Positions 16,978 through 25,460 of a DNA stretch of 64,000 bases are shown here, piece by piece. The translations under genes and the position numbers were made by a program. The number at the start of each line of letters is the position of its first letter. Within the stretch, counting starts at the first letter, position 1. This DNA comes from JANPBY01 sp963805505 (lineage in GTDB: Bacteria > Actinomycetota > Actinomycetes > DATJPE01): positions 744,001 through 808,000 of the forward strand of contig CAWDUP010000007.1 of assembly GCA_963805505.1 (NCBI GenBank), given 5' to 3'. The notes below the pieces were generated by a model. It was given only the letters and a program-made list of their open reading frames with translations. It was not told the DNA's origin and did no database searches.

Positions 16978-18054
16978 TTACTCGACGTAGACGCGCTCGT
17001 CGACGAGCTGCTCGGAAACGACGCGACCGTCTGGCTCGAAACGCCCCTGTTCGAAGCGCTTGCGAAACTCCAGGTCGATACGGTCAAGACCGTTGCGGTT
17101 CTTCTCGATCGACATCACCGCGAAGTTTCGGAACCGCTCGGCGTTGCTGACGTCGTAGATGAGGTGATGGCGCGCCACGACGTCGTACTTGTCGTTGAAC
17201 AACAGCACCACGTCCGCCTCGTAGGCCAGGGCCGAAGAGCCACGCAGGTGATGCGTGCGCAGTCGGCGGCCCGAGGCAATGCCCTCCCGGTCGGCAGCCA
17301 CGATGGCCACGACAGGGACGTCAGCGTCCAGCGACAGGTCCTTCAGCGCCTCAACGGTGGAGGTGACGCGCTCGTCCTCGAACTCCGGGCCGCCAGGCAT
17401 GGCTACTTTCTGCAGGTAGTCGACCACCACGAGGGGCTGCGCCCCCGAAGACGTACGCACCTGCTCAACGGCCTCTCGGATGACCTCGATGCTGGTGGTC
17501 GTGCCGCTGGATCGGTGAACGAACAGCCGGTCACCCCAGGCCTGGACGGCGCGCACGGCTTCCGCGCCGCCCTGGGTTTCTCTGAGCCGCTCGGCGAGGG
17601 TGCCACTGCGGCCGTCTCCGGCCTCCATGGCCTCGCGGATGCGCTTGAGCGGCAAAGCCTCGACCCCAAGCTGCAGGCCGGCTTCTACCGCGAGGACGCG
17701 CTCCAGAATGAGGGGGGCGTCGTGCTCGTAGGAGAAGTAGAGCGCCGGCTGGCCCGCCGCGACGACGTTGCGGATCAACTGGAGCACCCACGTCGTCTTA
17801 CCCAGGCCCTGGGGACCGCCGACCAGCGTGAGTTCGCCGGACCTCAGACCGCCGTTGAGATAGGCATCAAGAGGCTCGAAGCCAGTCGCCCACACGCGCG
17901 CCGCTGCCGACTGTCCAGCGCTGAGCTGCACATCGGACGTGCTCAAGACCTCGCTGAGTGCGCGCAGTTGCTCCACCTGATCAGTCTGGCGAACCGAGCC
18001 GCCTGCCGGGGCCGAATGCTCGAAGACACGCCGCACGGCCGACCTGCCGCTCAC
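16978..18054 (-). CDS. DnaB/RadA-like RecA-fold ATPase
   Basis: A 358-residue single RecA-fold ATPase. Walker A is GGPQGLGKTT, Walker B is LVVVDYLQKV and a late motif EKNRNGLDRIDLEF resembles the C-terminal domain of the replicative helicase DnaB (AKxRNGPTG type). There is no DnaB N-terminal primase-binding domain, so it is probably not the replicative helicase. It lies convergent to the pilus operon and divergent from the histidine kinase, with 13 bp between starts. What it processes (DNA, protein or a pilus component) is unknown. The start is the ATG giving MSGRSAVRRV, with some uncertainty. Confidence 0.8.
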   Translation of the reverse strand: MSGRSAVRRVFEHSAPAGGSVRQTDQVEQLRALSEVLSTSDVQLSAGQSAAARVWATGFEPLDAYLNGGLRSGELTLVGGPQGLGKTTWVLQLIRNVVAAGQPALYFSYEHDAPLILERVLAVEAGLQLGVEALPLKRIREAMEAGDGRSGTLAERLRETQGGAEAVRAVQAWGDRLFVHRSSGTTTSIEVIREAVEQVRTSSGAQPLVVVDYLQKVAMPGGPEFEDERVTSTVEALKDLSLDADVPVVAIVAADREGIASGRRLRTHHLRGSSALAYEADVVLLFNDKYDVVARHHLIYDVSNAERFRNFAVMSIEKNRNGLDRIDLEFRKRFEQGRFEPDGRVVSEQLVDERVYVE

Positions 18055-18067
18055 CCGTTCGGCGGGC

Positions 18068-19753
18068 GTGCGCGTGGGCGATTCAGCATCCGTCTGCGAC
18101 CCTTGGAGGGTGGAGGGACACCCGAGGTCGCTGTCCGACCTGCCGCTGGTGGCGGTGGTCGGACGTGCCGTCGTCTACGGCCTGTGCCTGGGGCTGGCCA
18201 TCATCGACGGTACGGCCGACGAGAAACCACAAGCCCTGTTGGGGCTCTTGCTCATCGCGGTGCTCGCCTCGATTCCGGTGCGCAGCAAGGTGGTCACCTG
18301 GTGGCGACCGGTGATCGAGGCGGTTGCGGCCACCTGGCTGATCGCGGGAAACGGCGACCTGTCCTCAGCCCTACTGCCCTACCTGGCCGCTCCAGCCTTG
18401 GAAGCCGGCTTGGTCGGAGGCGTCAGTGCGGTGATCCTGGTCACCGGCTTGTCGTCCGCAGTCTTCGTCGTCGCGGGCGTGGCCAACGAGCCTCCTGAGG
18501 ACGTCCGCAACTACATCACCTACGTCTCCCAGTGGATCGTCCTGGCGCTCGCCCTGGGTCTGCTCGCCGCCTGGGTCCGCCGGGTCCGCGACCAACAGAT
18601 CGAAGCCAGCCAGTCCTCCTACACAGCCGCCTATCGACTCCTGTCGCAGCTCCGGGTGGTCTCGCGGCAGCTGTCCGGCGGACTTGACCCGGTGTCGTTG
18701 TCCCAAGGCATGCTGCAGAGCCTGCGTTCGGGGGTGTTCTTCTCCCGCGCCGCGGTCTACGTGCGCTCCGAAGGCGGGCGTCTGGTGCCGATGGCGTTCG
18801 CCGGGGTCGACCGCGCCGACTGGACGCCTGCGCTCGATGACGACTCCGCCTGGGCCGATGCCTGGACCACGGGACACCCTCAGCGGCGTCATGGCACTTT
18901 CACGGCCGGATCGGGTGGCTACTCAGCCGTCCTCCCCCTCCGGGTCGGCGTGCGGACGATCGGTCTCGTGGGTATCGAGCGCACCGAAGCAGCCTTCACC
19001 GAAGAGCAACTCAGCGAAGGGGCTGCCGCGGTCGCCGATGGTGCCTTGCGGCTGGAGACCGCACTGCTCTTCTCCGAGGTCAGGTCGATCGCCACGGCCG
19101 AGGAACGGCGGCGTCTCGCTCGGGAGATCCACGACGGGATCGCACAAGAGCTAGCCTCGCTGGGCTACGCGGTCGACGACCTCTCCTATCGCGCAGACAA
19201 CGACGAGCAACGCCAGCAGCTCCAAGAACTCCGTCACGAGCTGACCCGCATCATCAGCGAGCTGCGGCTGTCCATCTTCGACCTCCGTAGCGAGGTCCAA
19301 CCGACCATGGGCTTGGGAGCGGCGCTGTCCGACTACGCCCGCGGCATCGGTGCCACCTCGCCTCTCACCGTCCACCTCGTGTTGGATGAGTCGCCAAGCC
19401 GGCTGCGCGCCGACACCGAGGCCGAGATGCTGCGCATCGCCCAAGAGGCCATCACGAACGTGCGCAAGCACGCTCGAGCCAAGAACCTGTGGGTAACCTG
19501 CCGAATCGCTCCACCTACCGCGCTCCTGCGTGTCGAGGACGACGGAGAGGGCCTCGGTGCGGGACGCTCGGACAGCTACGGTCTTGAGATCATGCGGGAA
19601 CGAGCAGCAAGGATCGGCGCGACGTTGAGCGTGGAGGCGCGCGACGACGGTGGAACCGTCGTGGACGTCGTCATCGGAGGGCCGCCACCGCGTCCTTCCA
19701 TTGAGGGGACCAACGAAGGGAGAGCCGGTGCCTACGACGGTGCTGCTCGTTGA
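18068..19753 (+). CDS. Sensor histidine kinase, NarL-type (GAF - HisKA_3 - HATPase)
   Basis: A 561-residue kinase beginning with four to six membrane segments, then a GAF-like domain (about residues 200-330), the HisKA_3 dimerisation box with the phospho-accepting His in LAREIHDGIAQELASLGY (about residues 355-372), and an HATPase_c domain (NVRKHAR N-box, VEDDGEGLGAG G-box). The start is uncertain: a GTG at 18110 gives MEGHPRSL and is an equally good candidate. It overlaps the response regulator gene by 26 bp and lies inside the pilus locus, which suggests that it controls pilus or pilin expression. Confidence 0.9.
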   Translation: MRVGDSASVCDPWRVEGHPRSLSDLPLVAVVGRAVVYGLCLGLAIIDGTADEKPQALLGLLLIAVLASIPVRSKVVTWWRPVIEAVAATWLIAGNGDLSSALLPYLAAPALEAGLVGGVSAVILVTGLSSAVFVVAGVANEPPEDVRNYITYVSQWIVLALALGLLAAWVRRVRDQQIEASQSSYTAAYRLLSQLRVVSRQLSGGLDPVSLSQGMLQSLRSGVFFSRAAVYVRSEGGRLVPMAFAGVDRADWTPALDDDSAWADAWTTGHPQRRHGTFTAGSGGYSAVLPLRVGVRTIGLVGIERTEAAFTEEQLSEGAAAVADGALRLETALLFSEVRSIATAEERRRLAREIHDGIAQELASLGYAVDDLSYRADNDEQRQQLQELRHELTRIISELRLSIFDLRSEVQPTMGLGAALSDYARGIGATSPLTVHLVLDESPSRLRADTEAEMLRIAQEAITNVRKHARAKNLWVTCRIAPPTALLRVEDDGEGLGAGRSDSYGLEIMRERAARIGATLSVEARDDGGTVVDVVIGGPPPRPSIEGTNEGRAGAYDGAAR

Positions 19754-20378
19754 CGACCACGAGCTGATTCGCCAGGGCCTGCGCCGTGCGTTCGAGCGCA
19801 GCGAGGACTTCGACGTCCTCGGCGAAGCGGGGTCGATCGACGAAGCGCTGCGCAAGCATGCCGGCATGCGACCCGATGTGATGGTGATCGACGTACGGCT
19901 GCCCGACGGCAGCGGTCTCGACCTGGTGCGAGCGATCCGCAAGGAGCGAGCTGACATCGGCCTGGTCGTTCTCACCATGTATGCCGGAGACGAGCAGCTT
20001 TTCGGTGCCCTAGATGCGGGCGCGAGCGCCTTCGTGCCCAAGGACGCGCCCACGGATGACGTGCTCGCTGCCGCCCGGCATGCAGCCGCCTCCCCCAAGG
20101 CGTTCACCGCCAATGACCTGGCGGAGGCGATGAAACGCCGGTTGGCTCCGAGCGGACCGCAGCTCTCGCCCCGTGAGAAAGAGGTGTTGCAGCTGCTCGC
20201 CGACGGCCTGGGCGTAGCCCAGATCTCCAAGCAGCTCTACATCAGTGAGTCCACGACCAAGACCCACATCTCCAAGCTCTACGAGAAGCTCGGGGCCGCC
20301 AACCGAGCTCAAGCACTCATGTCGGCCCTCCGTCTAGGCCTCATCACGCAGGACGGACCGGCCGGAGGGATACGTTGA
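19728..20378 (+). CDS. LuxR/NarL-family response regulator
   Basis: A 216-residue regulator starting at a GTG with an AAGGGAGAG ribosome-binding site; the longer open frame upstream lies inside the kinase gene. The receiver domain has DD near its N-terminus, the phosphoacceptor in VMVIDVRLPDGSG and the conserved Lys in VPKDAPTD. A LuxR-type helix-turn-helix follows (LSPREKEVLQLLADGLG...TTKTHISKLYEKLGAANR). It is the cognate partner of the histidine kinase and sits directly upstream of the pilin genes, its plausible targets. Confidence 0.95.
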   Translation: MPTTVLLVDDHELIRQGLRRAFERSEDFDVLGEAGSIDEALRKHAGMRPDVMVIDVRLPDGSGLDLVRAIRKERADIGLVVLTMYAGDEQLFGALDAGASAFVPKDAPTDDVLAAARHAAASPKAFTANDLAEAMKRRLAPSGPQLSPREKEVLQLLADGLGVAQISKQLYISESTTKTHISKLYEKLGAANRAQALMSALRLGLITQDGPAGGIR

Positions 20379-20424
20379 GTCTCAGCCGTTTGGAGGGTTC
20401 CGACGGCGATTCCCATCGGGGACC

Positions 20425-20634
20425 ATGGCGGGCATGACCCGACTGCGCCACCTCTTCGCGACCCGCGACCAGGGCGCGACCGCTGTCGAGTACGCCCTGC
20501 TGGTCGCCGGCATCGTCGCCGTCTGCATAGGCATCGTCTTCGCGACCTTTGCCGTGGCCGGGGCGGTGTACGACTCCAACTGCGAGGACATCGGCACCAA
20601 CAGCATCGCCGGCGCGCCGCAGGCCTGTTCATAG
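20425..20634 (+). CDS. flp: Flp/Fap-type pilin 1
   Basis: A 69-residue pilin precursor. A short basic leader is followed by the prepilin-like motif GATAVEYALL (Glu and Tyr conserved) and a hydrophobic helix ending in a Cys-containing tail (NCEDIGTNS). In Flp pilins the peptidase (TadV/CpaA) cleaves just before this hydrophobic helix. It may start at the internal ATG giving MTRLRHLF. A prepilin peptidase gene is not visible in the window. It is paralogous to the next pilin. Confidence 0.93.
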   Translation: MAGMTRLRHLFATRDQGATAVEYALLVAGIVAVCIGIVFATFAVAGAVYDSNCEDIGTNSIAGAPQACS

Positions 20635-20794
20635 CCGCTCTTCGCGGCCTCCTGAACCCAAGATCAGGATCGTCCGTTCGGACTACGCGAACCCTGAACG
20701 TCACGGCGATGCGGCCGAGCGACCCCGATCCCGCACCATGGAAGCAACGCTGGGTCCGAGGGGGGTTCAGCAACCGGTAGCCGGAGGAAACAAC

Positions 20795-20992
20795 ATGCTC
20801 GCTCGTATCCGCACCATGCAGGCCGCAAAGTCCGAAGAGGGCGCGTCGGCCGTTGAGTACGCACTGCTCGTCGCGGCCATCGCCGCTCTGATCGTCATCG
20901 TCGTGTTCGCATTCGGTGGCCTGGTCAAGAGCATCTTCACCGACACCTGCAACGACATCGGCGACAGAGTCGACGTCCGCGACGCCCGCTGA
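20795..20992 (+). CDS. flp: Flp/Fap-type pilin 2
   Basis: A 65-residue pilin precursor with an excellent GGAGG ribosome-binding site 8 bp before the ATG. The motif GASAVEYALLVAAIAALIVIV is the Flp signature, followed by a TFTDTC-like Cys tail. It lies 161 bp after pilin 1 and is probably the major pilin given its stronger ribosome-binding site (inference only). Confidence 0.93.
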   Translation: MLARIRTMQAAKSEEGASAVEYALLVAAIAALIVIVVFAFGGLVKSIFTDTCNDIGDRVDVRDAR

Positions 20993-21084
20993 GTGCGTCT
21001 GACCGATCCGAAGCAACATGTCGGGGCGGCGGCGGTCGGCTCGCCGCTCCGACTCCACGTCCACGTCGACGAAGGCAGGATTTC

Positions 21085-21297
21085 ATGCGGCACTCGAATA
21101 GCGCGTTGATTCGGAACACCCGAGCGCCATAGCGACGACGGTGCGAGCGCTGTCGAGTACGCGCTGCTGTTAGCGGCGTCGCCGCTCTGATCGTCCTGGT
21201 CGTCTTCGCGTTCGGCGGTCTCGTGCGCAACGTGAATCACGACAACTGCACGACGATCGGTGGCACGGCTGCGCCGGGGTACGACTGCGGGCCCTAG
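21085..21297 (+). pseudogene. Degraded third Flp pilin
   Basis: The reading frame starts at an ATG at 21085, breaks at an in-frame TAG, continues in another frame as HSDDGASAVEYALLLAA (matching pilin 2), then shifts again. The last part reads ALIVLVVFAFGGLVRNVNH and ends at the TAG at 21297. At least two frameshifts, near 21130 and 21180, prevent translation, and the TTAGCGGCG stretch lacks one base relative to pilin 2. It lies 93 bp downstream of pilin 2, so it is a decayed tandem paralogue. Confidence 0.85.
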
Positions 21298-21373
21298 CCA
21301 TCGCGCCCTTGGTCGGGGTTATGTCCCTAGGCAGGTAGATTCCTCGGGACTCCGACCCGAAGGAACCAGCCCT

Positions 21374-23356
21374 GTGAACGTACGTCTTCGCCTGGTGCTC
21401 GCCAGCGCGCTCATGCTGTTCCTCGAGCTGGCCTTGATCCGCTGGTTGACCGGCAACGTCATCCACCTGGGGTACTTCAGCAACTTCGTGCTGCTGGGGT
21501 CCTTTCTTGGCGTCGGACTGGGGTTCTTGCGCTGGAAACCCGAGCGTGCGAAGCCGTACTACTTCCCCGTCGCGCTAGCAGCTCTGGTCCTGCTCGTGCT
21601 CGCGTTCCCCGTCAGCGTCAACCGCACAGGCGACAGCGTCGTCTTCTTCACCAGCCTGACCACAAGCGGCCCGCCCGCCTGGGTCGCCCTCCCAGTGATC
21701 TTCTGCATGGTCGCTCTGATCCTGGCCGGTCCGGGCGAGCTGGTCGCCGGCTGCTTCGCCCAGCTGCCGCGGCTCGAGGCCTACCGCTGGGACATCATCG
21801 GCAGCCTGATCGGCATCACGTCCTTCACCCTGCTGAGCTTCCTGCGCGCACCGTCGTTCGTCTGGGGCACTCTCGCCGCGATCCTGATCCTCGTCCTGTT
21901 CGCGCCGAAGCCGAGCCTCTGGGTATCCGTGGCCGCCGTGGCGATGGTCGGCGCGCTGGTGTTCGAGTCGGCCGGTGCCGGCATCTCCTGGTCGCCCTAC
22001 TACAAGGTCGAGACCTCGACGGTCGGCCCGATCACCCGCATCGACGTCAACGGGGTTCCGCACCAGGACTTCGAGAAGGCGGTCGACAAGGCCAAGGCCG
22101 ACCCCCAGTACCTGGTGCCCTACGAGCGCATCGGCGACAACCCGCTCGACGAGGTACTCATCGTCGGCGCCGGATCGGGCACCGACGTGCAGCTCGCCCT
22201 CGATCACGGCGCGAAACACATCGACGCTGTCGAGATCGACCCGCGTATCGCCCAGATCGGCGAGCAGAAGAACCCCGACCACCCCTACAGCGACCCGCGG
22301 GTGGATCTGCACATCAACGACGGTCGCGCATTCCTTGAGCAGACCGACAAGCAGTACGACCTGATCATCTTCGCGCTGCCCGACTCGCTCACCCTGGTCG
22401 CCGGCGCGTCCCAGCTGCGGCTCGAGAGCTACTTGTTCACCGAGGAGTCTCTCAAGGCCGCTCAGGAGCACCTCAAGCCCGGCGGCGCCTTCGCGATGTA
22501 CAACTACTACCGCGAGGACTGGCTGGTCGGCAGGCTCGGAAACACCGCCGCGGCCGCCTTTGGGCACGACCCGTGCATCGACCTGCTGAGCTCCGTGCGG
22601 GCGGTCATCGTGGTTGGCAAGACGCCGGAGGATCAGACGTGCGGCACCGGATCAGAATCGGTCGCGCTCGCCTCGCTCGGCGGACCGGCGCCAGCCACAG
22701 ACGACCGTCCCTTCCTCTACCTGAAGGACCACGGGATCCCCGCCATCTACCTCTACGCCCTCGGCATGGTGCTGTTCGTCAGCCTGCTCGCCGTGCGCGT
22801 CGTCGGCGGGCCGTTCCGCCGGATGCGGCCCTACGCCGACCTGTTCTTCCTCGGCGCGGCGTTCCTGCTCCTCGAGACCAAGTCGGTCACCGGCTTCGCG
22901 CTGCTGTTCGGCACCACCTGGGTGGTCAACGCGATCGTCTTCATGGGAGTACTGCTGGCGGTGCTGGCCGCCGTGGAGACGACACGAAGAGTACGGACGC
23001 CGTCACTGCCGGTGATGTACGCCCTGCTCGCAGCCTCGTTGGCCTTGGCGTACGTCGTCCCGAACGACAAGCTGCTCGGCCTGCCGCTCGTGCCTCGGCT
23101 GATCGCCGCCACGACCTTGGCCTTCCTGCCGATCTTCTGCGCGAACGTCGTGTTCGCCAAACGGTTCGCCGACACGGCCGACGCTACGACCGCGTTCGGG
23201 GCGAACTTGCTGGGCGCCATGGTCGGCGGCTGCCTTGAGTACACCGCATTGATCGTCGGCTATCCCGCGCTGCTCGGCATCGCCGGGCTGCTCTACCTGG
23301 CCGCGTTCGCTCTCCTACCCAGAGGCGCGCGGATCCCGGTCCCCATCGACGCCTAG
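21374..23356 (+). CDS. Membrane-embedded spermidine synthase-like protein
   Basis: A protein of about 660 residues. The start is the GTG giving MNVRLRLVLA, with AAGGAA upstream; the longer frame would enter the decayed pilin. Roughly seven N-terminal membrane segments are followed by a soluble Rossmann methyltransferase-like region with the SAM-binding motif VGAGSGTDVQL (about residue 263) and VEIDPRIAQIG, then about six further membrane segments. This is the domain order of integral-membrane polyamine aminopropyltransferase-like proteins. Whether it makes polyamines is unproven: the acidic motif characteristic of true spermidine synthases is not obvious. Confidence 0.8.
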   Translation: MNVRLRLVLASALMLFLELALIRWLTGNVIHLGYFSNFVLLGSFLGVGLGFLRWKPERAKPYYFPVALAALVLLVLAFPVSVNRTGDSVVFFTSLTTSGPPAWVALPVIFCMVALILAGPGELVAGCFAQLPRLEAYRWDIIGSLIGITSFTLLSFLRAPSFVWGTLAAILILVLFAPKPSLWVSVAAVAMVGALVFESAGAGISWSPYYKVETSTVGPITRIDVNGVPHQDFEKAVDKAKADPQYLVPYERIGDNPLDEVLIVGAGSGTDVQLALDHGAKHIDAVEIDPRIAQIGEQKNPDHPYSDPRVDLHINDGRAFLEQTDKQYDLIIFALPDSLTLVAGASQLRLESYLFTEESLKAAQEHLKPGGAFAMYNYYREDWLVGRLGNTAAAAFGHDPCIDLLSSVRAVIVVGKTPEDQTCGTGSESVALASLGGPAPATDDRPFLYLKDHGIPAIYLYALGMVLFVSLLAVRVVGGPFRRMRPYADLFFLGAAFLLLETKSVTGFALLFGTTWVVNAIVFMGVLLAVLAAVETTRRVRTPSLPVMYALLAASLALAYVVPNDKLLGLPLVPRLIAATTLAFLPIFCANVVFAKRFADTADATTAFGANLLGAMVGGCLEYTALIVGYPALLGIAGLLYLAAFALLPRGARIPVPIDA

Positions 23357-23361
23357 CCGGG

Positions 23362-24489
23362 TCAGGGGTTGAGCAGCTCCCCCAGCCGTGAGGCCGCTGT
23401 ATCCCAGCCCCAGTCCGCCACGACCCACGCCCGGCCGCGCTCTCCCAGGCGCTGTCGTAGGTCAGGGTCGTCGAGCAGTTCGACCAGACGCGCGGCAACG
23501 GCCTCGGGGTCACCACCGGGTACGACGTAGCCGGTCTCGCCCTCGAGGACGGCGTCCGGCGCACCGCCGGAGTCACCGGCGACCACGGGAAGTCCGGTCG
23601 CCGACGCCTCGAGATAGACGATCCCGAGGCCCTCGACGTCCAAGCCGCGGTTGCGCGTCCGACAGGGCATCGCGAAGACATCTGCAGCCGCGTAGTGGGC
23701 GGGAAGCTCTGCGGACGGCACGGATCCGGTGAAGACCACGTCACCGGCCAGTCCAGCCCCAGCCACGGCCCTTTCCAGCGACTGCCGGGACGGCCCCCCA
23801 CCGACCAGCAGGAGTGCGGCACCCGGCACCGCAGCGAGGATCGATGGCCAGGCGGAGATCAGCGTGTCTTGCCCCTTGCGCGGCATCAGTCGGGACACGC
23901 AGACGACGACCGGCCGTCCAGTGAGGCCGTACCGCTCGCGTATTGCTGATCCGTCCACGTCCGGCCGGAAGGTGTCGCTGTCGACTCCCGGCGCGAGGCG
24001 CACCAGCTTGGCTGCCGCCGCCGGGCTGACCGCGCGGGCGATCCGGTCTCGGGTGTAGGAACCGAGGTACGTCGTCGCATCGAGCCCCTCGACCGACCGG
24101 CGAAGCATCCCAGCAGCACCCGGCACCCCCGCCCACCCGGCTTCGTGGCCGTGCGTGAGGGCGACGAGGCGCTGGGCGCCTGCCGACCGGAGGCGGCCGG
24201 CCAGCAGGCCGAGAGGCGCTGCGGCACCGAAGAGGACCGACGTAGCGCCGTACTGGCTCAGCAGTCGCACGGCCTGCGAAGCCACCGGGGGGATTGGCAG
24301 CATGACGCGGTGCGGATAGCGCACGACCGGGTACGGCAACGCGCGGTCGTACGCCTCACTTCCCCGCCAGGTGGAGGCATAGACCACCAAGCTGTCCTCC
24401 GGCTGCCGGGCCAACAGCTCGGCCACGAACGTCTGGATGCCTCCAGGGCGGGGCGGGAAGTCGTTGGTCACGACCAGGGTGCGAGGCAC
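23362..24489 (-). CDS. pimB: GDP-mannose-dependent phosphatidylinositol mannosyltransferase PimB-like (GT4)
   Basis: A 375-residue GT4 glycosyltransferase starting at a GTG. From memory it closely matches the mycobacterial PimB' enzyme: VTNDFPPRPGGIQ at the N-terminus, FGAAAPLGLLA, THGHEAGW, SRLMPRKGQDTL, and the C-terminal CRTRNRGLDVEGLGIVYLEAS. PimB' adds the second mannose to phosphatidylinositol monomannoside at the inner leaflet, an early step toward mannolipids. The assignment suggests an envelope with PI mannosides. It is convergent with the membrane spermidine-synthase-like gene, with 5 bp between stops. Confidence 0.85.
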   Translation of the reverse strand: MPRTLVVTNDFPPRPGGIQTFVAELLARQPEDSLVVYASTWRGSEAYDRALPYPVVRYPHRVMLPIPPVASQAVRLLSQYGATSVLFGAAAPLGLLAGRLRSAGAQRLVALTHGHEAGWAGVPGAAGMLRRSVEGLDATTYLGSYTRDRIARAVSPAAAAKLVRLAPGVDSDTFRPDVDGSAIRERYGLTGRPVVVCVSRLMPRKGQDTLISAWPSILAAVPGAALLLVGGGPSRQSLERAVAGAGLAGDVVFTGSVPSAELPAHYAAADVFAMPCRTRNRGLDVEGLGIVYLEASATGLPVVAGDSGGAPDAVLEGETGYVVPGGDPEAVAARLVELLDDPDLRQRLGERGRAWVVADWGWDTAASRLGELLNP

Positions 24490-24531
24490 GCCCTGACCCT
24501 ACGGGGCAGGTCATGCGCAAGGGTCGGCCGC

Positions 24532-25440
24532 TCAGGGCTCGGTGGCCTGAGTCGCGGCCCGCTTCGCGAGGTCGTCCTGCCAGTCCGACGTCAGGTCCGC
24601 CAGCCCGTGCCCGGTGAGCGAGCGCAGGGCAGAGTCGACCTCGCCACCAGAGTCGACCTCGCGCACGAGACCGACCAGAACCCCTTGGCCGTACGTCTCC
24701 GCGATCAGCCGCACCGCCAGGTAGGCCTGCCCGTAGGCCACCGGTGAGCTTCTCGCTCCTGCCGCGAACGCGCCGTCTGTCGGCAACCGGCCAGGCACTC
24801 CGTTTCGCTGGACTTCTTGGATCGCCTCTTTGGCCACGATGCTCACTGGTAGGTCGCCCTGATCCCAGGCAACCCAGTCCGCCAGGCCTTCGTCCAGCCA
24901 CCGCGGCGCTGCAGACCGCACGGATCCGGTCGCGAGATGCACGAGCTCGTGGGTGACGAGCACAGATCTTCCGGTCGTCGAGAGGCTGGTCCACACGCCG
25001 CCGTCGACGAGCACGGTAGGACCGCCCGAACCCCAGGTCGGGACGGTAACGGCGCCGACCCGCACCGGATGTCGTTTCGAACAGCCCCGATCTTCGCAAC
25101 GGGTGTGCAGGGCCGCCCGGAGCGTGTGGGCGTCGCCGACCACCACCGTGACGAGCTGGCCGTCGCCGTCGGCCCAGCTGTTGCCCCAGACGGCGTGGAC
25201 CGCACGAGCGCCCTCGTCGACGGCTCTGGCCACCGCCGCCAGCTCTTCGGCGTCCACGATCGCTCCTGGTGCCGCGACGGCGTGCCCTTGGCCGCGGGTT
25301 ACGCCTTCGACCCCCGTGCCGACGGCAACATCGACCGACGTCGGTCGATTCTGGACGGCGTGCTGGTCAGCACAGCCAGCGACGCACAGCACGGCGATCG
25401 AACAACCGGCCGCCAGCCATCGGCGGGAGCGGGAGGTCAC
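24532..25440 (-). CDS. Lipoprotein zinc metallopeptidase-like protein (HExxH)
   Basis: A 302-residue secreted lipoprotein: basic N-terminus, hydrophobic segment and a VAGC lipobox with the acylated Cys near residue 23. A HELVH motif (residue ~163, HExxH) is followed about 15 residues later by WLDEGLADW, which supplies the downstream Glu of a gluzincin-type peptidase. Its length and order resemble peptidase MA-like domains. The substrate is unknown. It lies between pimB and the NlpC/P60 gene on the same strand with short spacings. Confidence 0.75.
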   Translation of the reverse strand: MTSRSRRWLAAGCSIAVLCVAGCADQHAVQNRPTSVDVAVGTGVEGVTRGQGHAVAAPGAIVDAEELAAVARAVDEGARAVHAVWGNSWADGDGQLVTVVVGDAHTLRAALHTRCEDRGCSKRHPVRVGAVTVPTWGSGGPTVLVDGGVWTSLSTTGRSVLVTHELVHLATGSVRSAAPRWLDEGLADWVAWDQGDLPVSIVAKEAIQEVQRNGVPGRLPTDGAFAAGARSSPVAYGQAYLAVRLIAETYGQGVLVGLVREVDSGGEVDSALRSLTGHGLADLTSDWQDDLAKRAATQATEP

Positions 25441-25460
25441 ACCGGCCCGACGAGCAGCCG

